Shown: positions 1-10,292 of the stretch, piece after piece
How the letters are laid out: every line of letters begins with the position of its first letter
Position numbering within the stretch: the first letter of the stretch is position 1
NCBI RefSeq assembly: GCF_000143535.2
Contig: NC_037311.1
Span: 2,356,001 to 2,420,000, forward strand
Reading direction: 5' to 3'
DNA: 64,000 bases
DNA from: Botrytis cinerea B05.10
Taxonomy: Eukaryota; Ascomycota; Leotiomycetes; Helotiales; Sclerotiniaceae
Notes under the pieces: generated by a model
The model's database searches: none
Seen by the model: the letters and a program-made list of their open reading frames with translations, nothing else
Told to the model about the DNA's origin: nothing
Program-made: the position numbers and the translations under genes

Positions 1-1560
1 CGGAGTCGAGTCTACTGTGCGAATTACTCTCAGTTCCTCAACTAGTTCGGAGTACTCGTTACTTGAACTATTGTATGATGAAAGTATGTATTCTTCGATA
101 AGGCCGACGTCCTCCGGGAAGGACTTCTCGAATTTAGCCATCAGCATGGGTACTAGTTGATGCTGGTTATGACCAGGAGGTGTTGGGGTTGGGTTTAAAA
201 GAAAGCTTGCCCAGGTGACTGAGTATATTGCATGATCCATTTCCAATAATGGCACACTTTGTAATCTAGTAGTCACGAGGGATGGGTCTTGTGCGGGACG
301 ACTTCGTATGTAGGGGAACTCTCGAATGGTTGTAACTATATTTCTAGTCGTACGGAGCACAATATTGTTGGTAGCAGAAGAATCCGCGACGAATTCGGAG
401 AATGATACTCCTCGGACACCCCAAGCCGTCCACAATCGCTGAAGGTTTTCCAAAGGGATTTCTGATGCTGATCGAAATGGGTCTAAATACATGGGTTCCA
501 CGGCGCTATCCTTCTGTTTAAGCGGCTTGCCATCGAGGTCTATAGAAGGCTTTGGGAGAACCATAGCATATACATGACTCGGCATACCACAGACCCTAGC
601 ATCAAGTCCAGTTCTTCGAGCTACCGCACAAAATATTGCGACAGAGACTAGTGGCAACGAAGAATGCTCTGGCTCCAGCAATGCTAGACTAATATAGTTA
701 TTTTGTAAATTGCGATAGTTGAGTTCATTATCGAGACCTAAAAGATTACGTTCGCGCAGAAACGTAACAACTGCGAGGGCTTGTTGTCGAGTAGACATAT
801 AATCGAATTTTGGGTAGTCAGTTCGAACACGAGTGGCAAGATCGTCAAGTATATCGGAAACCTATGCCAATTTATTAGCTGAAATTCTCACGTATACAGC
901 GATATGGTAGGAAAGACATACCTCCTGAAAATCTCCAATGTTATCGTGTAGAACGAACATATCGTAAGCTCCCAATGCTGCTTCCAGGGATACCTCCTCG
1001 CCCCTAGCGAGCTTCGACCATACAGCGAGAGCTTTTGAGCGATGGATAAAGTCAAGTACTGCACAAGCATAGTATCTATATATGTGTATATTAGAAAAGA
1101 AACTATCTGCGGATTGAATAGCTTACTTTCTAGCAAGATAATCATCGCCACGCATGCGACTGTGTCGCAAAAGCGCATCTTTTGCATCATATCCAAAACG
1201 TCCAATTTCTTCAAAATTCACAATGCGATTAGCTCGACTCTCGAGAAGACGATTCAAAGCGTTTGTCGTTCTTGTATCAACGTTTTCCCGGTGGATATAT
1301 AAGCTTTTCCAATTCACATCTCCTACAACGCCCGCAAACTTTTGAAGGACGGCATGTCTCGCATCCCAGTACTCGAAGTGTACGCGACAGTGGTATCGCC
1401 AAAGTAATGGTTCATTTCCCAAGCGGTTGAATCGCTTTGATGCAAGTTGAATATTCGAGAGAGTATCGTGCGGAGAACTGAAGTAGAGTATTTGTTGCAC
1501 AATCTCATCGGGAAGAATGTCAAAAGTAAAACCTCGGCTTCCAGAATCGTTAGGAGTCAT
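1..1560 (-). CDS. F-box protein with SirB1/transglutaminase-like domain (FBXO21-like), 3' part outside window
   Basis: Partial gene. Exons on the minus strand are 1560-1127, 1075-922 and 861 to beyond position 1. The joins keep frame (LARK-YYACAVLDFIHR and DFQE-VSDILDDL). Residues about 10-55 form an F-box (FTFDILPDEIVQQILYF, then LASKRFNRL and a PLLWRYHC segment). After it comes a long helical region resembling the SirB1/transglutaminase-like domain that follows the F-box in human FBXO21 (for example RQQALAVVTFLRE, NYISLALLEPEHSSLPLVSV, GLDARVCGMPSHVYAM). FBXO21-type proteins usually end with a YccV-like domain, which would lie outside the window. An F-box recruits Skp1 and makes the protein a substrate receptor of an SCF ubiquitin ligase; the substrate is unknown. 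I chose the ATG at 1560; the frame stays open upstream but without an ATG. Family call fairly sure, function inferred. Confidence 0.8.
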
Positions 1561-2560
1561 CGCAAAAAAACGAAATGCCAGTTTTGGCAGTTGTCGTTGT
1601 GCTCTGGAATTCACCTCTCGACGCCGACTGATGCGTCACTTCGAACAAAATGGATTAATCGTGTTTTTGAAGTCGGGAGTTGTGAAACTTGAGAATGCTT
1701 AGTACCGGCGCGGAGTCGTTCAAATAGTTCAGATAGTTCAGACGGCAAGTTACTAAAGGATGAGTATTTCCCTCTTCACTACCTAGTAGGTAAAGAAAGG
1801 TATGACGGAGATCGAAACAAACATCATTTTGTACAACCCTATCCAAGCCAAATAAATCCGGCCATACTGGTAGAAAATCACTGGAATAATGATGAGAGTT
1901 CAAACAATTGAATCGGTCGTCCATAAGGGTTTGTTTTGAAGAATTCACAGCACAGTATTGTATGAGGATATCGAGAATTCCATTTTATTGTTGTGGTATC
2001 GCCTATCAAAAGTACCTTGGCTGAAGTAAGTACATCATACCAGCTCCACCCGCACAATGCCGCATACTGTCTCAATACAAAACGACAATACCTACCCCGC
2101 TTCAAAGCACAATAGAAGACCCCTCCCTTCTTCACAACGATATGCTGTGATGTTCAGTAGATAGGTATAATTAATTACAGCTGCAACGGCAACGACAACT
2201 GCCATCGCACTCTTCTTAATATGTGTATTGGGAAATGGGATGAAATGATCGTGCTGCTGTATCATGTCTTTATCTAATAAAACTTCCCGGTCGATAATTT
2301 CCCTTGCCATCGCCTTTGAACGCCGTAAAGTGGCGTCGGGGCCATTCCGACTCCCGCTGAAGATGATAAATGCTAAAAGTACTTTCCAACGGTTCCTTTA
2401 CATGACAGTGCAATATCTTTGTAAAGGAGTTTGTTCCGAAGGATGGGTATAGTAAATGCCGAACCTCTCCCTGCCATCTATCGTTTCATGCTCAATCTGT
2501 TTTTCCTTCGTTTCTTTGGGAAAATTCCTTAGGAGAAATTTGGAGAGTTTTTCGTCGATG
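1561..2560. other. Intergenic region, no gene seen
   Basis: Normal-composition spacer between the start of the F-box gene and the 3' end of the SPX-RING gene, both on the minus strand. It should hold the F-box promoter and 5' UTR and the SPX-RING 3' UTR. Several small open frames overlap on both strands, but none has a recognisable domain or a splice-consistent extension. Confidence 0.6.
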
Positions 2561-4158
2561 TTATCTATAAGCATCAGTTGAGGACTCTTTCACTTTGTTC
2601 GGATCTGTGTGTTGGAAACTACCTTGATCAGCCTTTAGAATCACTTCGTCTCGGCATAAGGGGCAGGCGTTGGTCCCACGCCGCTGCATGAATACCGTGC
2701 ATCGAACGCATAGAACATGATTGCATTCCATTCTTATTGGTCGCCATACTATGGCCAGACAGACAGGGCAAGTATAATCACTTAACTGAGGTACTATCTG
2801 AACAAGATCCTGTGTCACCTGTGCGCATACAGATCTAGCCATCGCTTCCGTCATGATAACATCGGACTGAATAAGTCTGGGGAATGTTTGCCTAGCACCA
2901 AGTGTTGTCCTTTTATCGAATTCTAATTACATTAGCTGTGATTTTAGGGGACAAAGGGTACATCATTATGGTGCCCAGAGCTTAACCATGAGAACTTAAA
3001 CAAGTATAGAACCTACTTTTCAATATCTTAGCAATAGCTTTCTGATTGATCTCCTGAAATTGGAGATTCCGGAGTAGCGTGACATTAATGCTGATGAACT
3101 GATTCACTATCAAGGTCAGCATCTTTATTCGGGAAAGACTAGAATGCATTATACGTACATGCTTTACGGCTAGGGGAGAGTTTGAATGTATCCACGATAC
3201 CTCTCTTGACTACTTCACTCTGGAACCATCTACGAAGAGTATCATTAGCCAGGTTCTCGCGTACCTATCGACTTTGCCTACTTACTGTAAACGCTTTAAT
3301 GCAGCTACGCTATCACGCTTACCGTGATCCTTTTCAAGATCCGAAAAGAATATTCCAGCCTGTACGTAAACATCAAACAACTCTCTCCACCGATACTGGT
3401 CGGTCTTTTTGAACCTTGAAGGCTCACTGAGCTTGACGAGCTCTTTTGAAAGATCGCCAACCTCAGCGACGAGAGCTCTTCGTTCCTCGTCTTGGAGTGC
3501 ATCAAGATTTTCAACATCTCCCTGAAGAAGACCGAAGAATTCTGCATCGAAAGTCAGAGGAACTTCGACTTCTCGAACAAGAGGTCGTTCTGCCTCAATC
3601 TCTGACGATGGATCTCTACACGACATGTCAACAACTGACATAAACATGCCCTAGGAACCTAAGAATACACTCACACAGTAAGAATTTGGTCACCTTCGTC
3701 ACCAGCGGGATCGGATAGCGACACATCTGAAAGATCCTGATGGTGATTCACCAGATCCTCTAGATATCTTCTCGTGTCAGCTGACAGCCTGGCATCAACG
3801 GTGACTCCTTGTTCAAGCCGTAAGATGAGGGTGGGCCGGAATTTTGACCCTTCTTCAATTAGTTTCTATGCGCAGATGAACATAAACGTAGAAGGTTGGT
3901 CGTACCCTTGAAATCATACAGGTAAGCAGGACCAGTACTGGAAATCTCTCTCAACTTTGCAAGCGCAGCAGGATCCAGACCACACTGTGCTAACTCAGTC
4001 GCAATCTGGTTACTTTAGCTTTTGTTCATCGGTGCCAAATTCCGACCGACCTTTTTAAGAGATTTCTTGAGCAGACCATAGGGAATGGCAGAATCTACCC
4101 AGCGTGGCGGAAAGCCTTCTCTGGCAAGAGCATCTTTGAATTCTTTGGCAAATTTCAT
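2561..4158 (-). CDS. SPX-RING E3 ubiquitin ligase (RING-14 / Pqr1-like)
   Basis: Seven exons on the minus strand: 4158-4051, 4005-3906, 3852-3675, 3615-3286, 3229-3159, 3106-3017 and 2922-2561, giving 412 aa with every junction in frame. The N-terminus is an SPX domain (MKFAKEFKDALAREGFPPRW, then IPYGLLKKSLKK joined to IATELAQCGLD, then LREISSTGPAYLYDF and KFRPTL). SPX domains bind inositol pyrophosphates and so report phosphate status. The C-terminus is a C3HC4 RING finger (CPVC, then CNHVLCVRC, then CPLC), which recruits an E2 enzyme. The same architecture occurs in fission yeast Pqr1, which restricts phosphate uptake, and in fungal proteins called RING-14; a role in phosphate homeostasis is inferred from that. 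The first intron is only 45 nt and hides an apparent stop codon in the SPX domain. Domain assignment is firm. Confidence 0.88.
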
Positions 4159-5442
4159 AATAAAGGGAAGCAGTACAATAAAACGTGATTAGTTGATTAA
4201 TATTGGAAACCTGTCGCTCTGTCTGCTATAAGGCTAATGGGAAGAAAGATTTATGTGGCATTGTTTGAACAGAGCAAAAGGGGTGGATGTTATGGCGATG
4301 AGAAGATTTACAGTTTTTCGCGCAGGGTAAGGACTATCTTGACTGTTAGTTAGGATTGTTGAGGATGCAGATAGCGAATAGGTATAGAGCTTTAAGATTA
4401 GGTATCAAATTATTGATGGGGAAGTTTGATGGGTAAGAGCAAGATGTTCAGAGGAAGAAGATTTCCCCAAATCTATGTTCTCGTGATATGTAGGTAGAAT
4501 TATTTGCCATGAGCAGGAGTGGGTGGGAGTGAGCGAATAAAATCAATATGAGCTTACCTGGTAGACTGTTCGAAGCTGGGACTGGACTGGGTTTAAGATA
4601 GCTAATCAGATATCCAGATAGGAAAAAGGACTCGATAAAGGTACTGCCCGCTGGCTGGAATATGGATCTATCAAGAGACTCCCAACGACTCCCACAGACT
4701 TTGCTTCAAGATCAAGATGCTCGCTCCGTAGGGAGTGCTCACCTCTAATAAACCTTGGATACCGGCTCGCCAGTTCTTGACTCCTTGTGAATGGGGATGA
4801 AGTGCATACTTAGTGCCTGGTCGTACCCACCCAGCAATACTACCGGCTAACCCATGGACCGACTCGAGACCGGTGATGGAGTCAGTCGTCTGCTCTCTCT
4901 CGTCTGTAGAATCTGCAGTGCACAATGCTAATGGCCATCCCGACTATCTCGAGCTTTCTAGTCACACACGTGCTATCTACGACTATATCTACTGGGTGCA
5001 GAAAAACTAGCTTTTCTCCTAGTACAAAACTCCTCCATACCTCCATGTGCCATCTTGAGAAAAAATCGAAATTTATATCTACCTAGTCCCTGCCTGGTCT
5101 AGTCCCTTGCAGCTACCAAGCAAGTAGCATTTCATTTCTCACTACATATCAAGATGCTTATGTAATACGATTCATTCATTTGGTGATTCGCCATTCTGGT
5201 GTGTAAATTTGGGTAGCTCGGGTACGGTACTTTTACATAGTACATCACAGGTACCTATGATTCGGTTTACACTTTTTTTCCCTCATCCGAATGTTTATCT
5301 GTATTCCATATATTCATACACAAACCATTCAAGAAGTTCATTATCATAATAAATTCAATATTGCCCATCTGCCTACTTGCAGACTGCGTTGTTTGCATAT
5401 ACTTTGAACACCATCTAGAAAGCAATTTCAATCCTCTCTTCT
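4159..5442. promoter_or_regulatory. Divergent intergenic region between SPX-RING (-) and J-protein (+)
   Basis: About 1.3 kb between two start codons facing away from each other, so it must contain both promoters and 5' leaders. No coding segment is supported; small open frames near 4671-5010 lack domains and splice partners. AT-rich runs lie just upstream of the J-protein start. Confidence 0.6.
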
Positions 5443-7176
5443 ATGGGCGCAGAACAATCTTCATCGCGTGGTGGGGATACACAGAATAATGGCGGGGTAG
5501 TCATGAAAACATGTTACTACGAATTGCTGGGCGTCGAACGGCAGGCTTCAGATGACGAGTAAGAACTTGGATATTGCTTTTCAACTCATTATTCTAAGAT
5601 TGATTGAATGTGCCTAGGATCAAGAAGGCTTATAGGAAAAAAGCGCTGGAACTTCACCCCGATCGAAATTATGGTAATGTTGAAACTGCCACCGCGAAGT
5701 TTGCCGAAGTTCAGTCTGCCTACGAGGTCTTGTCAGATCCGCAAGAAAGAGCCTGGTATGACTCTCATCGATTATCAATCTTAGGAGGCGGCGATCCTGC
5801 GGAAGACGACTTTGCGGATAATGTTCGAATAACGAGCGCAGCACACATTATAAGCTTGATTGGAAAATTCGACTCCAGTGTCCCTTTCACGGATGCTCCG
5901 AATGGGTTCTTTGGTATACTTCGAGAGACATTCGCAACTCTTGCGAGAGAGGAGAATGCAGCATGCGACTGGGACGGCCTTGAATTGGTCGATTACCCTG
6001 ATTTTGGGAGCGCTGAGGATAGCTATGAGGATGTAGTCAAATCCTTTTATAGAACTTGGGTGAACTTCACTACGCAGAAGTCATTTTCATGGAAAGACCT
6101 CTACCGGACCTCCGATGCGCCGGATAGGGCAACCCGCCGATTGATAGAGAAAGAAAATAAAAGGTCTCGGGACGAGGCCAAAGCTGAATTCAATGATGCC
6201 GTCAGGCATCTCGTTCTATTTGTGCGAAAGAGAGATCCACGCTTTACTCCGAATTCACAAACCCAGGAGGAGAGACAGAAAATATTGCGGGATGCTGCAT
6301 CAGCCCAGGCAGCTCGTAAGCGAGCGGCAAATCAAGCCAAGATGAACAGTTATGTGGTCCCAGACTGGGCGAAATCAGATGAATCTGAAGGTGTAGTCGA
6401 AGAGTCATCCGAAGAGTCCGAGGTTGAAGTAATAGAGTGCGTTGTTTGTAACAAGACATTCAAAAGCGAAAACCAATTTGAAGCACATACAAAAAGCAAA
6501 AAACATACCAAAGCTGTACAAGCTATCCAGAAGCAAATGCGCAAAGAGAATAAATCTCTAAACTTAGATACACCCCCGGAACCAAAGGGTAGCGACCTTG
6601 ATGATGACTTTGAAAGGCTTGAAGTTACTTCAGAAAATGGGAAGTATGGGTCTGCCATCGAAGATGAAACTAAAGTTGAAGAAGTGGAACCCGCACTATA
6701 TGATCACGACTCGTATTCCGGTAAATTAGATGGTCCAGCCAAAGATGATTCTGATATCGACAGCCTAAATGATGACTACGCGCCCAGAGAAGCAGTTGAG
6801 GAAAGGTTGGCGGCAGCAGTATCGGGAGATGCACTCTCTCTTGAAACCCAAGGTTTAGACTCCGGTCAAAAATCAACCAAAGATGTAGAGCAAGATGCTT
6901 TTAGCGATCCTACTCCAAAGAAACCTCTTGGAAAAGCGAAAATAAAACGTGCCAAAAAAGCTGCTCAAAAGGAACCTGCAGGGCTGCAGGGCGAAAATGT
7001 AAGTGATCCTCTCTTCAACCATATATCATTTGGCGCTCATGAGATTCCAGTTTAAATGTGCCAATGTGACATGTCATGAGTCTTTCTCCTCAAAGAGTAA
7101 ACTCTTCAACCATATCAAAGAATTTGGCCACGCCTCGCCCGTACAAAAAGCTAGTAATTCGAAAAAGAGGAAATAG
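5443..7176 (+). CDS. JJJ1: J-domain co-chaperone with two C2H2 zinc fingers (Jjj1 / DNAJC21-like)
   Basis: Exons 5443-5558, 5618-6998 and 7051-7176 give 540 aa. The J domain starts near residue 28 ([16 protein letters not shown]) and has the HPD triad at residues 52-54 ([10 protein letters not shown]), which stimulates Hsp70 ATPase activity. A Jjj1-specific helical region follows ([17 protein letters not shown]), then a charged coiled-coil-like stretch. Next comes a C2H2 finger (CVVCNKTF, then a HTKSKKH end) around nucleotides 6435-6508, an acidic linker, a lysine-rich segment and a second finger in the last exon ([10 protein letters not shown], then HIKEFGH). Two fingers after a J domain are the mark of yeast Jjj1 and human DNAJC21, which act with Hsp70 on late cytoplasmic 60S maturation (Rei1/Arx1 recycling). 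The second intron has no stop for 48 nt, so an unspliced reading would lose the last finger. Assignment is confident. Confidence 0.9.
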
Positions 7177-7799
7177 AGGATGGGAGCGAAATGATGAAGT
7201 TTAGAGCACTGATTGTGGTTTACTATAGCTTTATACCCTTATTTGTATGTAGAGGCGTTCCAAAGAATGGCAGGTATACTCTCCCCCTGGTCACAAAATT
7301 TAATGAGTTTCCTTGTCACAATCACATTGACTAGGCATTCAAATGGTTGTGATCTAACCTTGGAAACAGACATTGAAGATTGATTAATCAGCTTATTCAT
7401 AATTTCAAATCAATCAATCTGATGATATGTAAAGGTTACAACACTTGGATGGTATAATTCCATGGTAGTTTTGGTGAAATCCGTTTACATTTCCGTGGCA
7501 CGCGCATGTGGATCGAACTTGAGCGTTGCTTTTGGAACATGTCTTGAGGATGCAAAATCTCTAGAGCTTGAGACCCGCTGATTCTTTTTCGATCAAATGG
7601 GACATTTGGATTAACTCGGGTAGTACAAACGGGTTGGGACTAGAGGTGCATTTCGATTTTCACATGAGATCTTGAACATTGAAAACAATCATGATTGTAT
7701 TTTGCGATAAGAATGGATTAAGACTAATCTTCTATTAAGATCACCTACTCCGAACACCTTGAATACCTAAATTCCTTTGATTGGTTATTTCCCAGCGCC
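7177..7799. other. Intergenic region between convergent JJJ1 and ATG4, no gene seen
   Basis: The two genes converge here, so this spacer should hold both 3' UTRs and polyadenylation signals. No open frame with recognisable content. Confidence 0.65.
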
Positions 7800-9270
7800 T
7801 TAGGCGTCTAATATGGTATCGTCATCGTCGTCGTCAAATGTTTCAACCTCGTCAATAGCTCCATCTCGCTCTCCACCTAAGCCATACGATGCCGGGTCTG
7901 TATCTGCAACGTGAATAACTCCCTTGCCCTGTACCTCTTTGACGGCCCGTCGCCACTCATTCCAGTCATTCTCATCACGTATCAAGAATGCAATAAGCAT
8001 GCTGGGATCCATCTCCTTTATGTGGAGTCGTCGAAGTCGGCGAGTGTGACACGAGTCAATATCCTCTGTAGTATAGTCTTCCACATTGTCTTTGTACGGA
8101 AGTGCTGGTCGTGTTTGATGGGGATCTAGATAGAAGAAATCTGACTCTTGCACACCAATGAAGTAGTGCGAGGAGGATGGGCGACCTCTGTACTAGATTA
8201 TTATATGACCATGTTAATGAAAACCGGAGTGACTCACCCAGCTATCCCCACAGATTGAGGCATTTGTAAGGAATATTTCAGTGCCTCCCAGTAGACAGGA
8301 GTTATCTTGTCGAGGCCCAGCCTCGTACCGACTAGAATGAGAGTCGGGGTGAAGTCTGAGTGATTTGGCTTTGCGATACTCATGAATTTATCTTCATATA
8401 CGTCCGATCCATCACCCGTGATATACACACGCAGTTCTGATTTGGCTTGGCTATTGGATAAAGCCCTGTAGATGGTCAGCCATTGTTCAAATTCCCCTCG
8501 CATAGTATTCTTACTGGATACAGCGCGCAGTAGCAGATGGTCCGAACCACTCTCCAGGATGTTTCCCACATGCACTTGCACCATGCTCGACAAATTTGTG
8601 AATAGAGTAAGGGGCTCTTGGATCATCTGCGAATAAAGATAGGATTTTGCGTTCTTCGTTGCTGGATACCCCGCGGCGCCATTCTACGTCATTGTTAGCT
8701 AAAACATCGAAGAAAGTGATGATACGGGAACGAACCTCTGCCCATCCTCAGAGTAAGCAATGCGTTTGCCAAGAGGCTTTGTCCGGACCTTATCATGCAA
8801 CCCCACCCCGTGTCAGATGTAAAGCCTCCTTGGTCGACAAGTTGACTTCTCAATCGTACGGACAGTGACATCGCAGAAAGAGCTTTTGGATCTTGCGACT
8901 TAGCTATCGCTGGAAAGTTTGATCGATATGTTAGCCATATCTTGGCTTCGAAATCATCAAGGAACGCGGATGGCCATCCTCCATCTGCGTTAGCTGTATC
9001 GCAATTTTGGGAGCCCGAACTTGATTCAAGGCTGCCAACGGTACTATCGGGTGGAGTTGTAACTTCATTGGTAGGTAAAGACTGTGCCGGTAGATAGTGT
9101 CCTTCCTGAGGAGGGGAGTCTGTAATCGCTGAAGTGGCTGACTTTTCCAGAATAGGGTATTCTTTTCCTAAACACCAAATAGGTGACTGCGATGCAGTAT
9201 CGTTTGTAGGCTCGGGATCCCAAAAATACTGGACAAAGCGTTTGTAACGACCTAAATCAGCCGCCGTCAT
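7800..9270 (-). CDS. ATG4: Autophagy cysteine protease Atg4
   Basis: Four exons on the minus strand, 9270-8736, 8683-8515, 8465-8238 and 8187-7800, give 439 aa. Atg4 is the cytosolic C54-family protease that trims the Atg8 precursor to expose its C-terminal glycine and later releases Atg8 from phosphatidylethanolamine. The catalytic cysteine is C158 in [20 protein letters not shown]. The Asp-His pair is D332 and H334 in [11 protein letters not shown]. The regions [45 protein letters not shown] and [13 protein letters not shown] are family-typical. The C-terminus is an acidic tail with a run of aspartates. Introns are 48-52 nt. The N-terminus begins with the ATG at 9270 ([20 protein letters not shown]). 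All catalytic residues are present, so the enzyme should be active. Transcribed away from SQS1. Confidence 0.96.
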
Positions 9271-10292
9271 GGTTGAATGCGACTATGATTCGTATTCAAG
9301 TCGTGTCGGATGCACATAAGACTTGTAGAGTGTTGTGATAAAGAATGGCGGGGACGGTGAGCTGAGGGGAAAACGGTTAGAATTATTAACGGATGCTATA
9401 GTGGAAGTACAGAGCCGATGGAAGAAGAAGTGTAGTTGAAGTATAAGTATTATAAATAAGTGAGCATTTGATAAGTCGAGAAATGTCGCAGATTGTTTGA
9501 AGTATGGGATGAGGTGAGTGCTGCAAGGCGGAGGCAGCTGATGTTCTGATTGATGTTATCACTTAGTAGTCGAATATGATACTTTGTTTGGCCTAGTGCG
9601 TTCTTCTGCAAATGTTAGACACGACAACACGACACTTTCAATGCGGAAGTGCATGTGCAGCGACTGGCGGGAGAAGGGCAGCTAGATAGGCTCGGTAGGA
9701 ACTTGGTTGATGATGCAATGCATTACTAATCTGACAAGAGGGATCACCAGGATATGAAGATGCTGTTAGGTCGACGGGCATCAAGTATTGTCATTGTCTT
9801 TACCTTGCCTACGCCGAGCAGGTAACAAGGTACGTACTTATTTCTCCATACCTCTCCTCCTGTACGGAGTGCAACAGACCCACCTTATGATGGTTTCTTA
9901 TCGATAAGAAGCTGCTGGAGTCATCACCACCTGGGCATCCATATTTACTCAAAAGCCGACTGGCGCGAGTGCAGTCTCCACAAATTCCAAGCATCTTACT
10001 GGCTTGAAAAAAAGCTCCTAGTACACATTTTCGTACAGCGTACGAGTAGTAATCTACACGAGCAGTCTCGCAGCAACAATACCAACCAGTACCTAAGCTG
10101 CCTACCCTGTAGCCTAACACACTCATTACTAGGTTATTCACTTACCACTTGAATTGTCCTCATTGATGGCAAAACTTTCTTCATCTTTTCGTATCCGGAA
10201 TTAATATTCGTCATAAGGATCTGTACATCAGTATACCATCCGTAGAACTTTGATTCTATCGACAATTTCATTGTGCTGTGATAGCACCAGCT
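9271..10292. promoter_or_regulatory. Divergent intergenic region between ATG4 (-) and SQS1 (+)
   Basis: About 1 kb between diverging start codons, holding both promoters. No coding segment supported: the open frames seen have no domain and no splice context. Confidence 0.6.

Noticed and set aside
1561..1614. N-terminal extension of the F-box protein upstream of the ATG at 1560
   Set aside because: The upstream open frame has no ATG, only a GTG, which is not a usual start in fungal nuclear genes.
3616..4050. Possible pseudogenisation of the SPX-RING gene (stop codon and apparent frame breaks)
   Set aside because: Three short introns with acceptable boundaries restore one continuous SPX domain, so the gene is intact.
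4671..5010. Overlapping open frames on both strands upstream of the J-protein gene
   Set aside because: They shadow one another, lack domains and lie in a divergent promoter.
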